A stretch of 64,000 nucleotides of DNA from Varroa destructor. Taxonomy: Eukaryota > Arthropoda > Arachnida > Mesostigmata > Varroidae. The DNA lies in the NCBI RefSeq assembly GCF_002443255.2, contig NW_019211456.1, forward strand, positions 26,595,341 to 26,659,340, given 5' to 3'. Numbering within the stretch: the stretch's first letter is position 1; every line of letters starts with the position of its first letter. Below are positions 47,463 to 59,813 of the stretch, one piece after another. Under the pieces are notes generated by a model that saw only the letters and a program-made list of their open reading frames with translations, had not been told where the DNA came from and did not search any database. A program made the position numbers and the translations under genes.

Positions 47463-48167
47463 TTATATAGAGGTTTGAATGCGTAATGACATCTGAAAAA
47501 TCAGGAGTCGTTGGAGTCGTTTTATTTGATAGCGCCACGCAAAATAAAGAGAAGTTACAATGCGAAAGACGACGACGACGACAACAAATCGAAAGGTCCT
47601 ACCCTGAAGCCGGAGAGGCGCAGATCCGCAATTTGGCAACTCAACCACTCCTCTAGGTTTTATAGTATTACGATAGGTTTCCCGAGCTTTGCATGGGCCC
47701 TTCCGAAAAATCACGGTTCGCTCTTCGCCGTATGGACCCCTTAATAACACGGGGGAGTAGATATCCGTTGAGCTTAATGGTAGTCCGACACTTGGACTCC
47801 GCAGCGGATTATTCAAAGAAATGTCTTCGGTTGAACGAGACAGTCCATGAACAGCTTTCCTAAAGCTCCTAACCAAACAGAGTATTCAAAATTGAACACA
47901 GGCAGGCACACTTTGGTTCGGGGTAAGCTCAGCCGCCTGAAATGGTGCAACATCGGACGTAAATCTTTGAAGCATATATATTTCAACAGTGGCATCAAGA
48001 CCTGTCGTAGAAGGGCTAGCTGAGAGTATGTTATGAAAAAAGCACACAGACCTAATCCCGGCCGATATTGGCTCGACAGTTTTTTTGAAGTTTGCAGAGA
48101 GAGCTAAATCTGTCGAATAGACAACCATTGTGCCATTAAAGCCACGCAGATCCAGTAACCGTATGAG
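47463..48167 (-). pseudogene. Long minus-strand frame with a single TGA
   Basis: After a very pyrimidine-rich acceptor-like tract (CCCCTGTTTGTTCATTTTGCTGTTTTTAAGCTAG, ends 48168), one phase is open for 93 codons. It has LIRLLDLRGFNGTMVVYSTD, KTVEPISAGIRSVCFFHNIL and PFQAAELTPNQSVPACVQF. It meets TGA at 47886, then stays open for about 140 more codons (RSFRKAVHGLSRSTEDISLN, LRGPYGEERTVIFRKGPCKA, NTIKPRGVVELPNCGSAPLR) to 47463. An ATG in good context (ACAATGG, 48128) lies in the first part. Two exons, a decayed gene, or chance in GC-richer DNA are all possible. The Val run (FVVVVVVF) is the (GTC)n microsatellite at 47568. No family is recognised. Confidence 0.28.
47568..47582 (+). repeat. (GAC)5 microsatellite
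   Basis: Five GAC units, reading as Val codons (GTC) in the minus-strand frame at 47463-48167. Confidence 0.9.
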
Positions 48168-48570
48168 CTAGCTTAAAAACAGCAAAATGAACAAACAGGG
48201 GAACTGATCTTTCAAGATACTTAGCTACAAAACCACATAAGTAACTAAACATATTAACTCTTTCTATACATAAACAAAGCCTTTCTCTGACCTTCTGAAT
48301 ACACTGAAGTACCTGAAACACTGCTCTCGCCTGACATTTCTTCTAATGAAGTTTAGTAGTTTTTTTTTTCCATGATATTCTATCCTTGCAATGTTCCTCA
48401 TTTCTATGTAAAATCGCTGCATCCACAGGTTGTATTCAACTCCACCGGCTATCAGCTCCTTCGCATCATACTATTTTTTTTTTCTTTATAGCTCACTAAA
48501 GCAAGTTTCGATAGTGAACAAGCTACCGGTAAAGGCTAAATATATCCTAATTATTACAAAGCTATTTCAG

Positions 48571-48730
48571 TCCAACGGAAACGAATCTCATGTGCATATA
48601 CACATAGTGGCACTGCACCGACAAGCAAGGACGGTTTAACTGTGCTAAGGCTGTGGCACCACTACTATCGTGATGAAATGATTGTCACCACCGAAAGGAA
48701 AAACAGGCAGGCCAGCCGGCCGCAAAAAGG
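48571..48730 (+). CDS. Possible internal exon
   Basis: The acceptor-like CAAAGCTATTTCAG (ends 48570) is followed by 52 open codons: QRKRISCAYTHSGTAPTSKD, GLTVLRLWHHYYRDEMIVTT, then ERKNRQASRPQKG. The stretch ends at a fair donor, AAAAAGG then GTAAAAG. The product would be basic and hydrophilic. The frame is also open upstream to a TAA near 48538. There is no matching neighbour exon and no recognised domain; chance is quite possible. Confidence 0.2.
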
Positions 48731-51700
48731 GTAAAAGAAGTCTAACAGACGTCAGCAACAAGGAAGCGTTGTATATGGGGTTATATAGGACAATGTCGGC
48801 ATGTTTGTAAACGTCTCTCCGGTAGGTATTTAGGAAAGAAAGAGAGGGCGAAGCTGGGGGGTTATGGGTTAAGGCCGTGGAAGAGAATTGTAGACCGAGG
48901 GATACAAAGCATCATTATTGCTTTTGCTATCACCATCGTTATCGCCAACGTTGAATGAGATAAAGGGATGGTGCAAGTCAGCCCCTACGATTTCTATTTG
49001 GATGTAGCTAGCCGTTTCTGTTGACATGACACGCCAAGGAATCACAAAGGAGAAACGTACAAATGAACCATTTGGTTTATAGGAAGACCTACTGTCGTTG
49101 TAGGACTAAGCAGCTACGGCCTTTCTCTTCCTTTTCGTCCAAGTCGCCTTCTAATGTTTGTCTCGTCCTAACCCGAGACGCGTTGGTTTACCTCGTAGCG
49201 ATCCTTGCCATGGCTGCATTGCGGAGAGGAGCCTGCCGATCATCTACGGTTGGACTATTGACCCGATGGCTCATCTAATATCACTAGTCAAAGTATAACT
49301 AAAATAGCAACAACTACTTTGTACTAACAATACAGCCAGCCCGTGAACGAACGCCAGTTTTCGCAGCTCCAGTATCTATTTTATCATCGGCTATCTGAAA
49401 CGTTTGCGGATGCAGTACACAGACGGTGTTCATACGATATGAATGCTGTTTAATGATTGGCACCCGGCCCCGATGTACGCTCGGTTTGTGTACAACCGAT
49501 CCTATGTCATTCTGCGTACTACTGCAGTGTCGGAGACATAACGAAATGAAAAGAAAACAAATAAAGAACATTCTAGTCTGTCGGAACCGGAGTAGGTTGC
49601 TTAGTCGCTACTGTTACTTAAGCTAGGGCGGTTGTTTGGGTCAGAAAAAAACCTTTAAGCAACATAGTGGATTTTGTTGTTGTCGTCGATCCTACCTACG
49701 GGTCTTGCATGGTTTAGCAGTGGCGAGAAATTAACTTCCTATTAGCACGAGAAAGGATATATTGACGAAAGTGGTAAGGCTATGATGTGGGCCTAATCGA
49801 AATGGGTTGGGAAGGGAAAAGTACGGACGGAGGCACAGCGAACGTGGCACATAATGTGATGAAAGAACTGGAATAGGTCAAGTTTGTCGTCTTTGACCTA
49901 CCGAGCGTCAAATCGCTATTTGGTCTTCGATAGCCTATCGAGACAAGCAATGGCTTGCGCATCGTGGGTGTAGCATGTCGATGCGTAAGTAATGCTTGTA
50001 TATGAAGAATGCATGAGTGAAACTGACCATCTTCCAGCGAATGTTTATATATACGCAACGATTTCAGCGGATATAGTGCCTAAGTGGAGAACTATTAGTG
50101 TTCCATAAGTTGCAGTTTGCTTTTGTTGTTGTGATTTGTGATGTGGCGATCCTTGTAACAAGTCGAAACTTAGAAACTTAGTCGAAATTTCCCATACGCT
50201 GCGCGCTAATTTTTCGAAAAAAAAATCGTAATGTTCGAAGTGTATCGGCAATGTTATACTAAAAATAGTGTACGAATGTGCCACCTGAGATACACCATGA
50301 TCCGACCCTAAAGTGAGCACTAGAATCAATAGCTTATTAGTAACTGGAGCAGTTTGTTTTCCTAATTCCTAACTAACTATAATATAGATATTTTAGAAAT
50401 ATACACGTGTCAGAATATACATTGTGTCACAGTTTACGTAGTCTCATCAGATCTATTCAGGACTAAGGTGTCACGAAAAAGCATCGCTTTTTAACGACTA
50501 TTTCAAGTTTCTGCCAACTTATCGTCCCTCTACCGCGACCCTCCGCTTGGTCCAAGCGAGAAGGTCCCGAGGGCCGTCGCATCATATTTTCCACGAAAGA
50601 TTTCTACAAGTCTTTTTTTTGCAAATTAAAGCGTGAAAAAACGGTACAATTATTAATATGTGAGATATAAGTAAGGTTCACCTTTCAATGGTTAGCTTCT
50701 AGCGAGTCAAGCAGGTGCCTTGAACCTTGTAATATCTGTCCGGATGTCAGGCTGAAAACCATTTATAAAGCATGCCCTCTCGCTTGCAACCCTCGCGCCT
50801 TCCCGCTTCCGACCTTGAAAGGACAAAAATGCAGCACACCAAAGAAGCAAACTGAGAAAGCACGGATTCCTGTAAAATGCTTACGCGTTTTATTGTGAAA
50901 AATTTGGCCCCGTTTGATAAATTGGCCTGTAATGGTCGAGGAGATCACATCTTGAGTTTTTAAATAATTTTTAAAACCTACAGCTAGCTAAAGACTGATT
51001 ATAGGCGATGTCGCTTTTCATGGCGACATGAATACGATATAAATCATCAACCCCTCTAAATGGCCATTTGTTGGCTTCTTCTGATGCCGCAAAGGCTCCT
51101 TGACTATGCTGAGTAATGCAGCAATGGTGAGCGCTCAGCAGTGTCGTTAGTCAAAGTAGGGCTTTTCGTCATAGTATCAAAATTTCTCGGAGTCAATATT
51201 GCCGGATTAAAAGCCCCTTGGTGACAGGGAATGGGCACCAATCTGAAGATACTTTAGGAAAAACAATAATGATGCTAGATAAACAATGACACGGTAAGTT
51301 GGGTTCGGAAATAATTTGTGTGAAAATAATTAGGGGTCGGTTGATGAGCGGATTGCGATTTTTTAATGGGTGACGAAAAGGTAGAAAGGTGTGGTTCAGA
51401 ACGCTTAGTGATATTCATCAAATTGGATTTTGAACCGGTGGCTAAAAAAGATCAGGTCGCTGGTTAGCCCCCGTTAACCGAGGTGTACATGCCGCAACAT
51501 ACGCAACGTATACGATCGAATTAATGAAACTACAATGTATCGTTGTCGTTCGATACTACTGCAAGTCGTAATAGTTTAAAATGCGTCTAATATGGGGCAG
51601 TCGTATGAAGTCAAGCTTCTCGACTGATGCTTTTGCCCCAAGGATACTCTTCGTTTAGTAAACGCCTTCGTTTCAGCCGAGTTAGTGTAAATGAGATTTA

Positions 51701-54700
51701 TCCATAGAAAATTATATACTATTGACCCAGGTCAAATGTATTATTGAGTGCCTCGTTGAGCGTAAACAACTATGCAACAAATAGCCAAAAAAAAGGTTAT
51801 GATGTCTTCAAAAAGAAACCACAGCCAATAGAAAGCCTGTTCATGGAGATCTGATATTTGATGTTTGTTTTCGAGAATCTTAGGTCAACGATCGGGTAAT
51901 ACTACGTATTTATAAGATCTCTTTATATAGGATTTATAATAGAGAAAACCAAAATTCGATCCGTGGTTTTGTATACTACCAATTAAATCGGTCTTCGCCC
52001 TGCAATGCCACGCCACTTACTAAAACTAATCATGGTACGAAATAAGCATCATGTCTTTTTAAGTAGATGAATTAAATTTTTCTAAATGTCAACTTCTCTT
52101 TATTTTTCAGTTGCTTGTATATTTCTATGAACAATCTAGAGGCGTCCTTCCAAAGGCCCGTTCAGGTTGAGGGTAAGGTTAGCGGACTTGTATCTTGACA
52201 AAGTGAAGTATACGCATTCGACTGTGGTCAGCCATATTCATTCGACAGGATTCACTTAAGGACTGAGAGCTTTAGTGCTCTAAAAATTGAATGAAATACA
52301 CAAACAAACGTTACTTCTTAACATCTCACTTGATACCAAGCAACATGCAGCCGTAACGAACAACTCTTATACAGAATCGTTACGGGTTACAAGAAGTGAT
52401 ATCTCTGCATCAATATAAAGCAAACGAACGGGTGTATGATGCCAGGAACACGTCTGAGCCCGATCCTCATTTGAAAAGAGAAAACAAGTTGCGTATGACG
52501 GAACGGAAAGGGCCATATAAACTATGAAGTTCTTGACACAAATAACACAATCGATCAGGAAGGATATCTGGTCCAACTGTATCGAGTAAATCAGGATATC
52601 TATCCGACGGAAAACGTCTGACAGAGAGAATAGGATCATCTTGCTCCCGATAGCACTTGATCACGCGTGGTGGTAGTCGCTCTGCAAAGGCTTGAGTGTT
52701 AGGCTCCTACGCACCATACTCTGAAGACCTCGTGCTGACGGACTACCACAGTTCTCCACAGAGTTCGATTAGGACGCTGCCTTTTTAGGTACGAGAATAT
52801 ATTTTTGACTAGCTTAGCAGTTACGTGTGTCTTGATGCTTAATCAATAATCGTAAGCTAGGAACTCGTACACCGATGATCTCGATGCAAATACAAAGCAG
52901 ATCTAACATACAACTTATGCCTTTCGTGCATTGCAAGCACTCAGCTTGGCTTAATTTGTTGAAGATCAAATTTTCGTACTCGATATTATTGTTTAGAAAC
53001 AGCAAAAGATGGAAGGCCGAGGAGATGGCAAATGCTCACTTACATCAGCATCAATATGTGTGCCTGTCAAAATATTGTGTATTAATATGTTGACACAGAC
53101 GCGATGCTCTCGAAGCTCATTGTTCACTTTAGCGCTATATTTAAATAGGCCAATTTGTAGATAAGTCTTGTCTGTCCTAATTTACGACGCTCATATTGTT
53201 TAGTGTGGAGAGAAATCGTATTAAGGCGTTCGCCACGCAATGGAAAATACAAGTCGACACTAAAAAACGCAGCGACAAAAGCGTTATGAAGGCGCCTTAC
53301 AGTTCGTAATTCTACTACGAACCCCGGTGAGGCAGTATCCACAATCACCTAAATTATATTTAGCGTACTACTATATCTTGAAGCGATCGCCTATTATATA
53401 TACTGGCTCTTCCACTCGGATCAGAATCTAGGCTAGATGGACTAGTAGTAAATGATTTGTGCAGGTGTTCACACACAGATATTCAGCTGCACAATTAATA
53501 GACTGTGCACTCTGATGAGGAACCTATAAAGTTCCGTTATGGTAGAGCTTAATACTGGTAGAGAATCTTCAATGATTTAAACCATGAATATCTCTGCCAG
53601 TACAACAATTACAAGTCCTAAAAATGTTATAACAAAAGATACACGCTGAAATTATCCGACACAGACACAGACAACAGTACCTCTAATAATGATTTTCATA
53701 AGCTGGATTGTAGCATTGTATCAAGGCATCCCTTCTAAATTCGAAAGAATGCTCAATATTTACCAATATTCCAAATGTTTTTTATTTTACAAAAAAAAAC
53801 ATTAGAAACACTTGTAGAATTATCTTTGAGGCATAACGATCAATAAGTCAACTTATAGAAGAACTAGCCAGGAGAGGAAATACAATTAATTTATTATTAA
53901 CTAAACAAACATAGGTAACGCTGGCAAGTACATCCGTAGGGAAAGTACTAAACTGAATTTTAAAAAAGATTCTAAAGAACGTTCTTATAGATAAAACCGG
54001 TTAGGTGTAAGTTAAAATACCAAAAACCTTAAATGTACAAACAGACTAGCTTATAAAGAAACCCCTGGAGAAATTTATCGATTGTAAGAACTACCTTTCC
54101 ACAAAAGAGGTCGAATCGTTATCGAGATTTCCAAAACGATCGCAGCTAAAATCAGCTAGCCTGATTAGCATCTAAAGTTCTCCAACGATTTCTATTTTGT
54201 AAAAACGTATTTAAACTTGCGAGCACCAATGGCGCTCCCAAAGCCCCATTACTCGTGAAGTGATGAAGGTTACTTAGAATATATAACGGGTAGAGACCTG
54301 AACGGAATAATATTTAATGCCTTAACTGGGAACCTTGTGGCCGTGAATTAACTGTGGCCTATCCGCCCCGCCTTTGCGGCAGAGCATACGGTTAGTTTAA
54401 ACCTCGCTGTTTTCTCAAGCGGAAAAGCTTGATTTGCAATTACCCAGTACGTAGACGAAGTTCAATGAGTTCGCTTTGCAAATATTTAATACAAACATAG
54501 AAAATTCCAGCGAATAGACCTATGTTGATCGAGTTTCAGACTGGATAAAAATTGCACGAGTACCCTGTCGAAAGCGCATCTCAACGAAACCTGTGTATAT
54601 TTAAGTAGTAGGATAACGATTGGTGAGACACGGTACTGACCAACCTCATCTAGATTGTTGGCTAATGAAGGCGAGAAACCAGGTCAGCGCTGGACGATTC

Positions 54701-56105
54701 TCGCGAAGCCATTTCCGATGACTTCGCCTTGAGTATGACAATGTTGACATTTAAGTATTGTTCATATGGGCGTTCATTGTTTTTTCTAACACGACGTTTA
54801 GACACGGAGCTGCTATTCGATACGCTACCATGTGGCGAACCATTCAAAGGAGCACTATAGAATTGCTAACCATCATGGAGAATAAGTTGAACTAAGCGCA
54901 CTTGCGTCCACCCGTAAGTGTCTATTAGCGTGCTTAAACTTCGTAGTGGTCCCCTATGAATATGCATTGCATGTAGTATATTTAATAAGGTTATTTTCAT
55001 TTTCAGTATAATTAAAAATGCGGACACGATGCGTAGTAGGAAATCATACCGCATTTTTCAGAAGCAGAAGCAGAAAAACAGAGACGTTTGCTTTTACTAT
55101 TCAAGCTGGACTTAATTTGCGGTAAGTCTTTTGGATGACGTCCGGTATACGGTAAGTGCTTCCAACTGATGACGAGCAAAAGAGTATATTAAATTTACAT
55201 GAAAAGTAATAGGCAGTTTTGTTCGAGGCTTTGTTTCAAAACAAAGACGCTGAGCCTAAAAATAGCCGACGGACTCATATAGGTTAGAAGGCACTTGCTG
55301 CTAGTCCTAAAACATGCTGTTGATAGTGGTGTAATTTTAACACAATCAGAGAATTTCTATAAGCAAATATCGCAGCACATAACAATTTCTATATGACCGT
55401 GCGGTAAATCCACTCCAGAGTACTAGCATACTTGTACGCGTAGACTCGGTTAGCGTGAAGCGAGAAAACGATACACTTCAACCTTCTATCTTGGTCTTTT
55501 TAATGTCACGAACTCTATAATAAATCTCATAGAATATCATGACGCTATACTTTACACCGCTCGAGTTGATACAGACAGAAGGTAGAATAAAAAAGAAAAA
55601 AAAAAACAACGTCTACCGTATACGCAATACATAGATCATATAAGTTATCCAAGTTGAAAAAATTTCAGAGGAGACGTAGAACTATATATTGGATCAGTTA
55701 CTATTGATTATCTAAAGATTGCACAGTGAATGTAATTGGACTGCGTATAGAAGAACCAATTCATCGTAGTAATAAAAGGCACTCTGCTAACTACTGACAT
55801 TGAAGACGACACTAAGATTTACTAATAATATAGCGGAATTTTACCCAACTAAAAAACATTCAGGACAACATAACAATAAGACTATATTAGTAATAATACT
55901 ACGGAAATCTTAATGGCCAAAAAATAGATTCACCTTCAGTACTTTTATGTTGAGCTTTTCCATTAAACGGCTCTTCAGATTCGTATCGTAATCAAAATGA
56001 TGTTCCTCCTTGCTGTCCTAGGATGGGCAAAAATGATTATACCTATCGGTAAAGCCGATTACATGCGGACACTGAGCGGCTATATAGTAGGGAAGAAATA
56101 ACGCA
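48731..56105. other. No supported gene
   Basis: Mostly AT-rich. The best uncalled frame is on the minus strand at about 52470-52711, reading NTQAFAERLPPRVIKCYREQ, DDPILSVRRFPSDRYPDLLD and CYLCQELHSLYGPFRSVI over 80 codons, but it has no ATG and a weak acceptor. Runs of A and T are scattered. I see no mobile element. Confidence 0.45.
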
Positions 56106-56397
56106 TTAATCAGACTGTACGACGGCAGCTTCGTCAGCTAGAGGTTGCTTTCTGCTGAGGTATTGTACAGACCTTTTTATTCGAACGTGTCCCCATTGGA
56201 CAGGGGACGAGGATGTGATATAGAGCGTGCTGTTTCTCCGGGCCGCTCTGGCTTCGATGATTTTGCGATTGGATAGCTTTTTTGCCATGTGGAATCGACC
56301 GTTCTAAGGTGCGATTATGACAATCTTCGAAGGGCTGTTTGTAGAAAATCTCGGAGTATACGATGTAACGACGCGTAGATAAATGGCAGCAGCGCAT
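56106..56397 (-). CDS. Two overlapping minus-strand ATG ORFs
   Basis: One frame (56397-56134, 87 residues) reads MRCCHLSTRRYIVYSEIFYK and later KAIQSQNHRSQSGPEKQHAL. The other (56288-56106, 60 residues) reads MAKKLSNRKIIEARAARRNS, then TLYITSSSPVQWGHVRIKRS, then VQYLSRKQPLADEAAVV. Both begin at ATG and both look hydrophilic and plausible, but they overlap by about 150 bp and at most one is likely real. There is no splice or promoter support and no recognised family. Confidence 0.18.
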
Positions 56398-57770
56398 CTG
56401 GCAAATACAATGAAATTTTTATCGCCGCGCGCGAGCACATTTTTACAGATGTAGTAATTAGTTTCGACACTGTCTACAGCCTACAAAACTTCAACAAAAA
56501 CTTTTCTAGCCTAAGTCGTCCCCTTATGGACGTTCGAATTTACTCATTCTGTCGATGGACGAAGCAAACGGTTTTCATCAATCAGGATACAGTAGCTCAT
56601 TTTAATTTATCGAATAAATTGTAGCAATTTGTCATGCGCCGCTGAATTGAATTAAATGGTCCACTTTTTATACATTTTAGGCTAATAATAAGAGTATTCA
56701 GCCTGCGGTACAACACGACAAACGAGAATTCATTTACTATGAGTGCTGAAACCCTCATTATTTTAGCAAGCTTAATGGAAACTAGTAAGTCAAGTAAAAA
56801 TAAGCTATTGTAAGGTTTAAACGAGAAAATGTTTACATACGTTATTCTTGAAACAAAGTCAAGTAACGATCGTCTTACTAGTCACTAATCGATGTAAACT
56901 GGGTCGGTCTTAGAGAAAACGTCGAGCTTTAAGCTTTAAAGGAAATAAGGAGAAAAGAAGTAACATTTCAGCGTTTAGTTTCAAGGTATTTCATTTGGAT
57001 ACGTGAACGCCAGGCAAATTCACACTCCTTGTCGTGGATAGCAGTACCCAGCATATCGATTTGTCAAGTAAATGATCAACCAGGACTAGCCATTGTGTTA
57101 CGAAACGAAAAAGTAGAGGGTGATTGCGTTAGTACTATTTACAGCTTCGAGAGTCAGTCTTCGCAAAACCGAAATCTTGCTGAAACAACTGAAATATGCC
57201 GTACACAGTATGTGGTTTCAACAAGGGGATGTATTATATCAGTATTTGAATGCTAAGGACATCCTGTTTGCAGTAGCTGCCGTACCATTGTCGTTGGTTC
57301 AGAGCTTATTTACAAAGAATAGAGCAATGACTGTCTAGTCGCTCCCAAGTGACATGACCTTCAGTTTGACCGCGATATGCGCATAAACCTATATCTGAAC
57401 TGATAGAACCTGACAATGACATGTATGACGCCCAGCCGGCAATTGCAATGAGCCCATATATTGCATATGTCCTTATTATATAATGTCTTATTAGAAGCAA
57501 ACGAAGTTACGGGTATCAAGTACGTTCAGTCGTTAACCTCAGTAGATTCCTTACACTTAAGTACATCATGTTTAGTATCAATTGGGAATTCTCAAAATCC
57601 GTTCAGGCGTTTCTCTACCGATACAGCTACCTAACGTTAGGTGGTTCCGAACGTCTGCAGTAGGAGGCGGCCCCCTAGACGAACAGAAAGATGTTCCATT
57701 TATCTGCGCATATATCAACTTTTCCTTTACCGAATATTTATAAGATAAATAAATATAGGCATATAAAAAA

Positions 57771-57783
57771 TAATAATAATAAA
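57771..57783 (+). repeat. (TAA)4 microsatellite
   Basis: Short TAA array in an A-rich stretch (57720-57800). Confidence 0.85.
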
Positions 57784-59793
57784 TAAGAAAAAATGAACAT
57801 TTTTGCCGTAATAATATCAAGCTAGCTTTCCAAAACATGGCCTCTGTTGGCACCCTGTCAATAGAACCTACTAGAACTGCACACACAAATAGCGAACAAG
57901 TCCTTTCTAGTAATGGATAGTAAAGGTACGAAGTGAGGAAAGCTATCGAGATCACCTATAATTATTTGGTTGCAATACCGATACTTTTTAGGAAAGCTAA
58001 AATCACAAACACGAATGTTAATGATCGTGGTCTTTCTGTTTTTCAAAGGGTCTGTATTAGTCTGTTACTTTTTCGAAGTTAAATATTTATTTCAAGAAAA
58101 AGCTGTGCGCACTATAATGAGATCACGTCTAAAATTATGTAATTATCTATATTAATTAGTGTGCTGATTAGACTTATTCAATGCTCTAAAAATGGTCGTA
58201 CCTTTGAGAATTTTCAATGGCTACTTAATATTTTTTTTTAAATTTAACAAAGGCCGTGGTATCGAATGTTCTAAACAGTTTATTATTACATTCCTATTAG
58301 AAGAATAGGAAGATAGAATAGATACATATTCAAGGAACTCTGAAGATCTACCTGATATTAAAGGAGAGGTAATAAAAACGACGGTTTAGGGCTTTTCAGC
58401 TGAAAAAGGTTTACGAAATATCTACTGTATACTTGTTTTTCCCAAGATGTTCATTTCGTTGCAAGGAAAAAAATTACACGAGCCAGTTATTATCATTACA
58501 ACAAACAATTTCGTTAACGTATTTTGTTAATATTTAAAGTAACTAATCAAAACATATAGGCTTTATCCGCCTCTATATTGGATTCCAGCTAGAGCTGAGA
58601 AAAGGCTTAAAACATGCAAAACCGATCGCTTAGTCGAAATAAAGATATCACTGAGGCAACCGGTTACAACAACTGAAAATAACTGATTTCGGCCTATAAC
58701 GTAGAAGAGCTTGCATTTATAGTAAATATTTAACAGAAATACAAGTGAACTGGACCTGTGAAGTAGTACCAGCGCGCGTACTACACTGTATCTCAGTCAG
58801 GCCATCGCCGCTACTCATTGCATTACTAACGTTTGTTTCCGACAGCTTTTTCTCTTAATGCGAAAGTACACAACCGGAAGGAGCTGCGGATAATAAAAAA
58901 ACGCCAAGGAAAACTACAGAGTACTTTTCCGCGTATAAATTTTTACCCTTCTTTCCAGGTCCGATTTTGTCTAACTTTGAATCTCATAGAAGTTATCAGA
59001 AATATAAGAAAGCTATAGATTTTAATGCTCTGAGCTTAATAAAACAAAAAAAAAACCTGTTTCTGTTTCCGAGCAACCATGGCGCTTTCTAAACAAAAAA
59101 ATCTAGAATAAAAAAGACGCTTTAACTTGTGTTGTTTGACGTCGGAATACGGTTCAATTCTACGGTGTCTCTTCGAAGCCTCATGGGTTCTAATGAATGG
59201 TCGTAGAATTCTGTGTGCGTCATTGCCAGTGATCTTGTATGAATCAGATGCCGTCCAGATGAATAGAGCTGGTGAAGTCAATTGCAATTTCGTCGTATTT
59301 TCGAATATATACGACGGAAGAGGTTAGGTGTTCGGTCCGTTCTGGGAATTTTCGTAATATATGTATATTATCTGTAAAATATTCGATGATTTGTCAACGG
59401 GCTGGCCTGTAAACGAGGACACATTCAATGAAATTTTATCGACGGTACTGGGGTAGCAGGGGCTTTATTTAAAAGAAAAATGTAAAAAAGTAGGCTTATA
59501 CCGGATCGTAACTGAATAGGACGTGGCTAGAGTAGCACAGATGCGTAATTGTTAAAAAAGAAAAGCAAAACTCAAATAACTGGAGTTAGAAATTGTGAAA
59601 ATTGCTTGCCCGACGCAATTTTGACATACAGTTTTTGCGCCACGATCATTACAGGTTGATTTGCCCTTTACTCAATAAGATGATTACCAGCTAAGAAGAC
59701 CTTTATCAAAATAAGATATTCCCTTCTGATATGATTTGCGGAAGTGATACGCATTTTACGATATCGATATTATAATGTTTGTGGTTGCGTCAT

Positions 59794-59813
59794 AAACAAA
59801 CAAACAAACAAAC
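59794..59813 (+). repeat. (AAAC)5 microsatellite
   Basis: Five AAAC units without interruption; a T14 run follows at 59923-59936. Confidence 0.95.
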
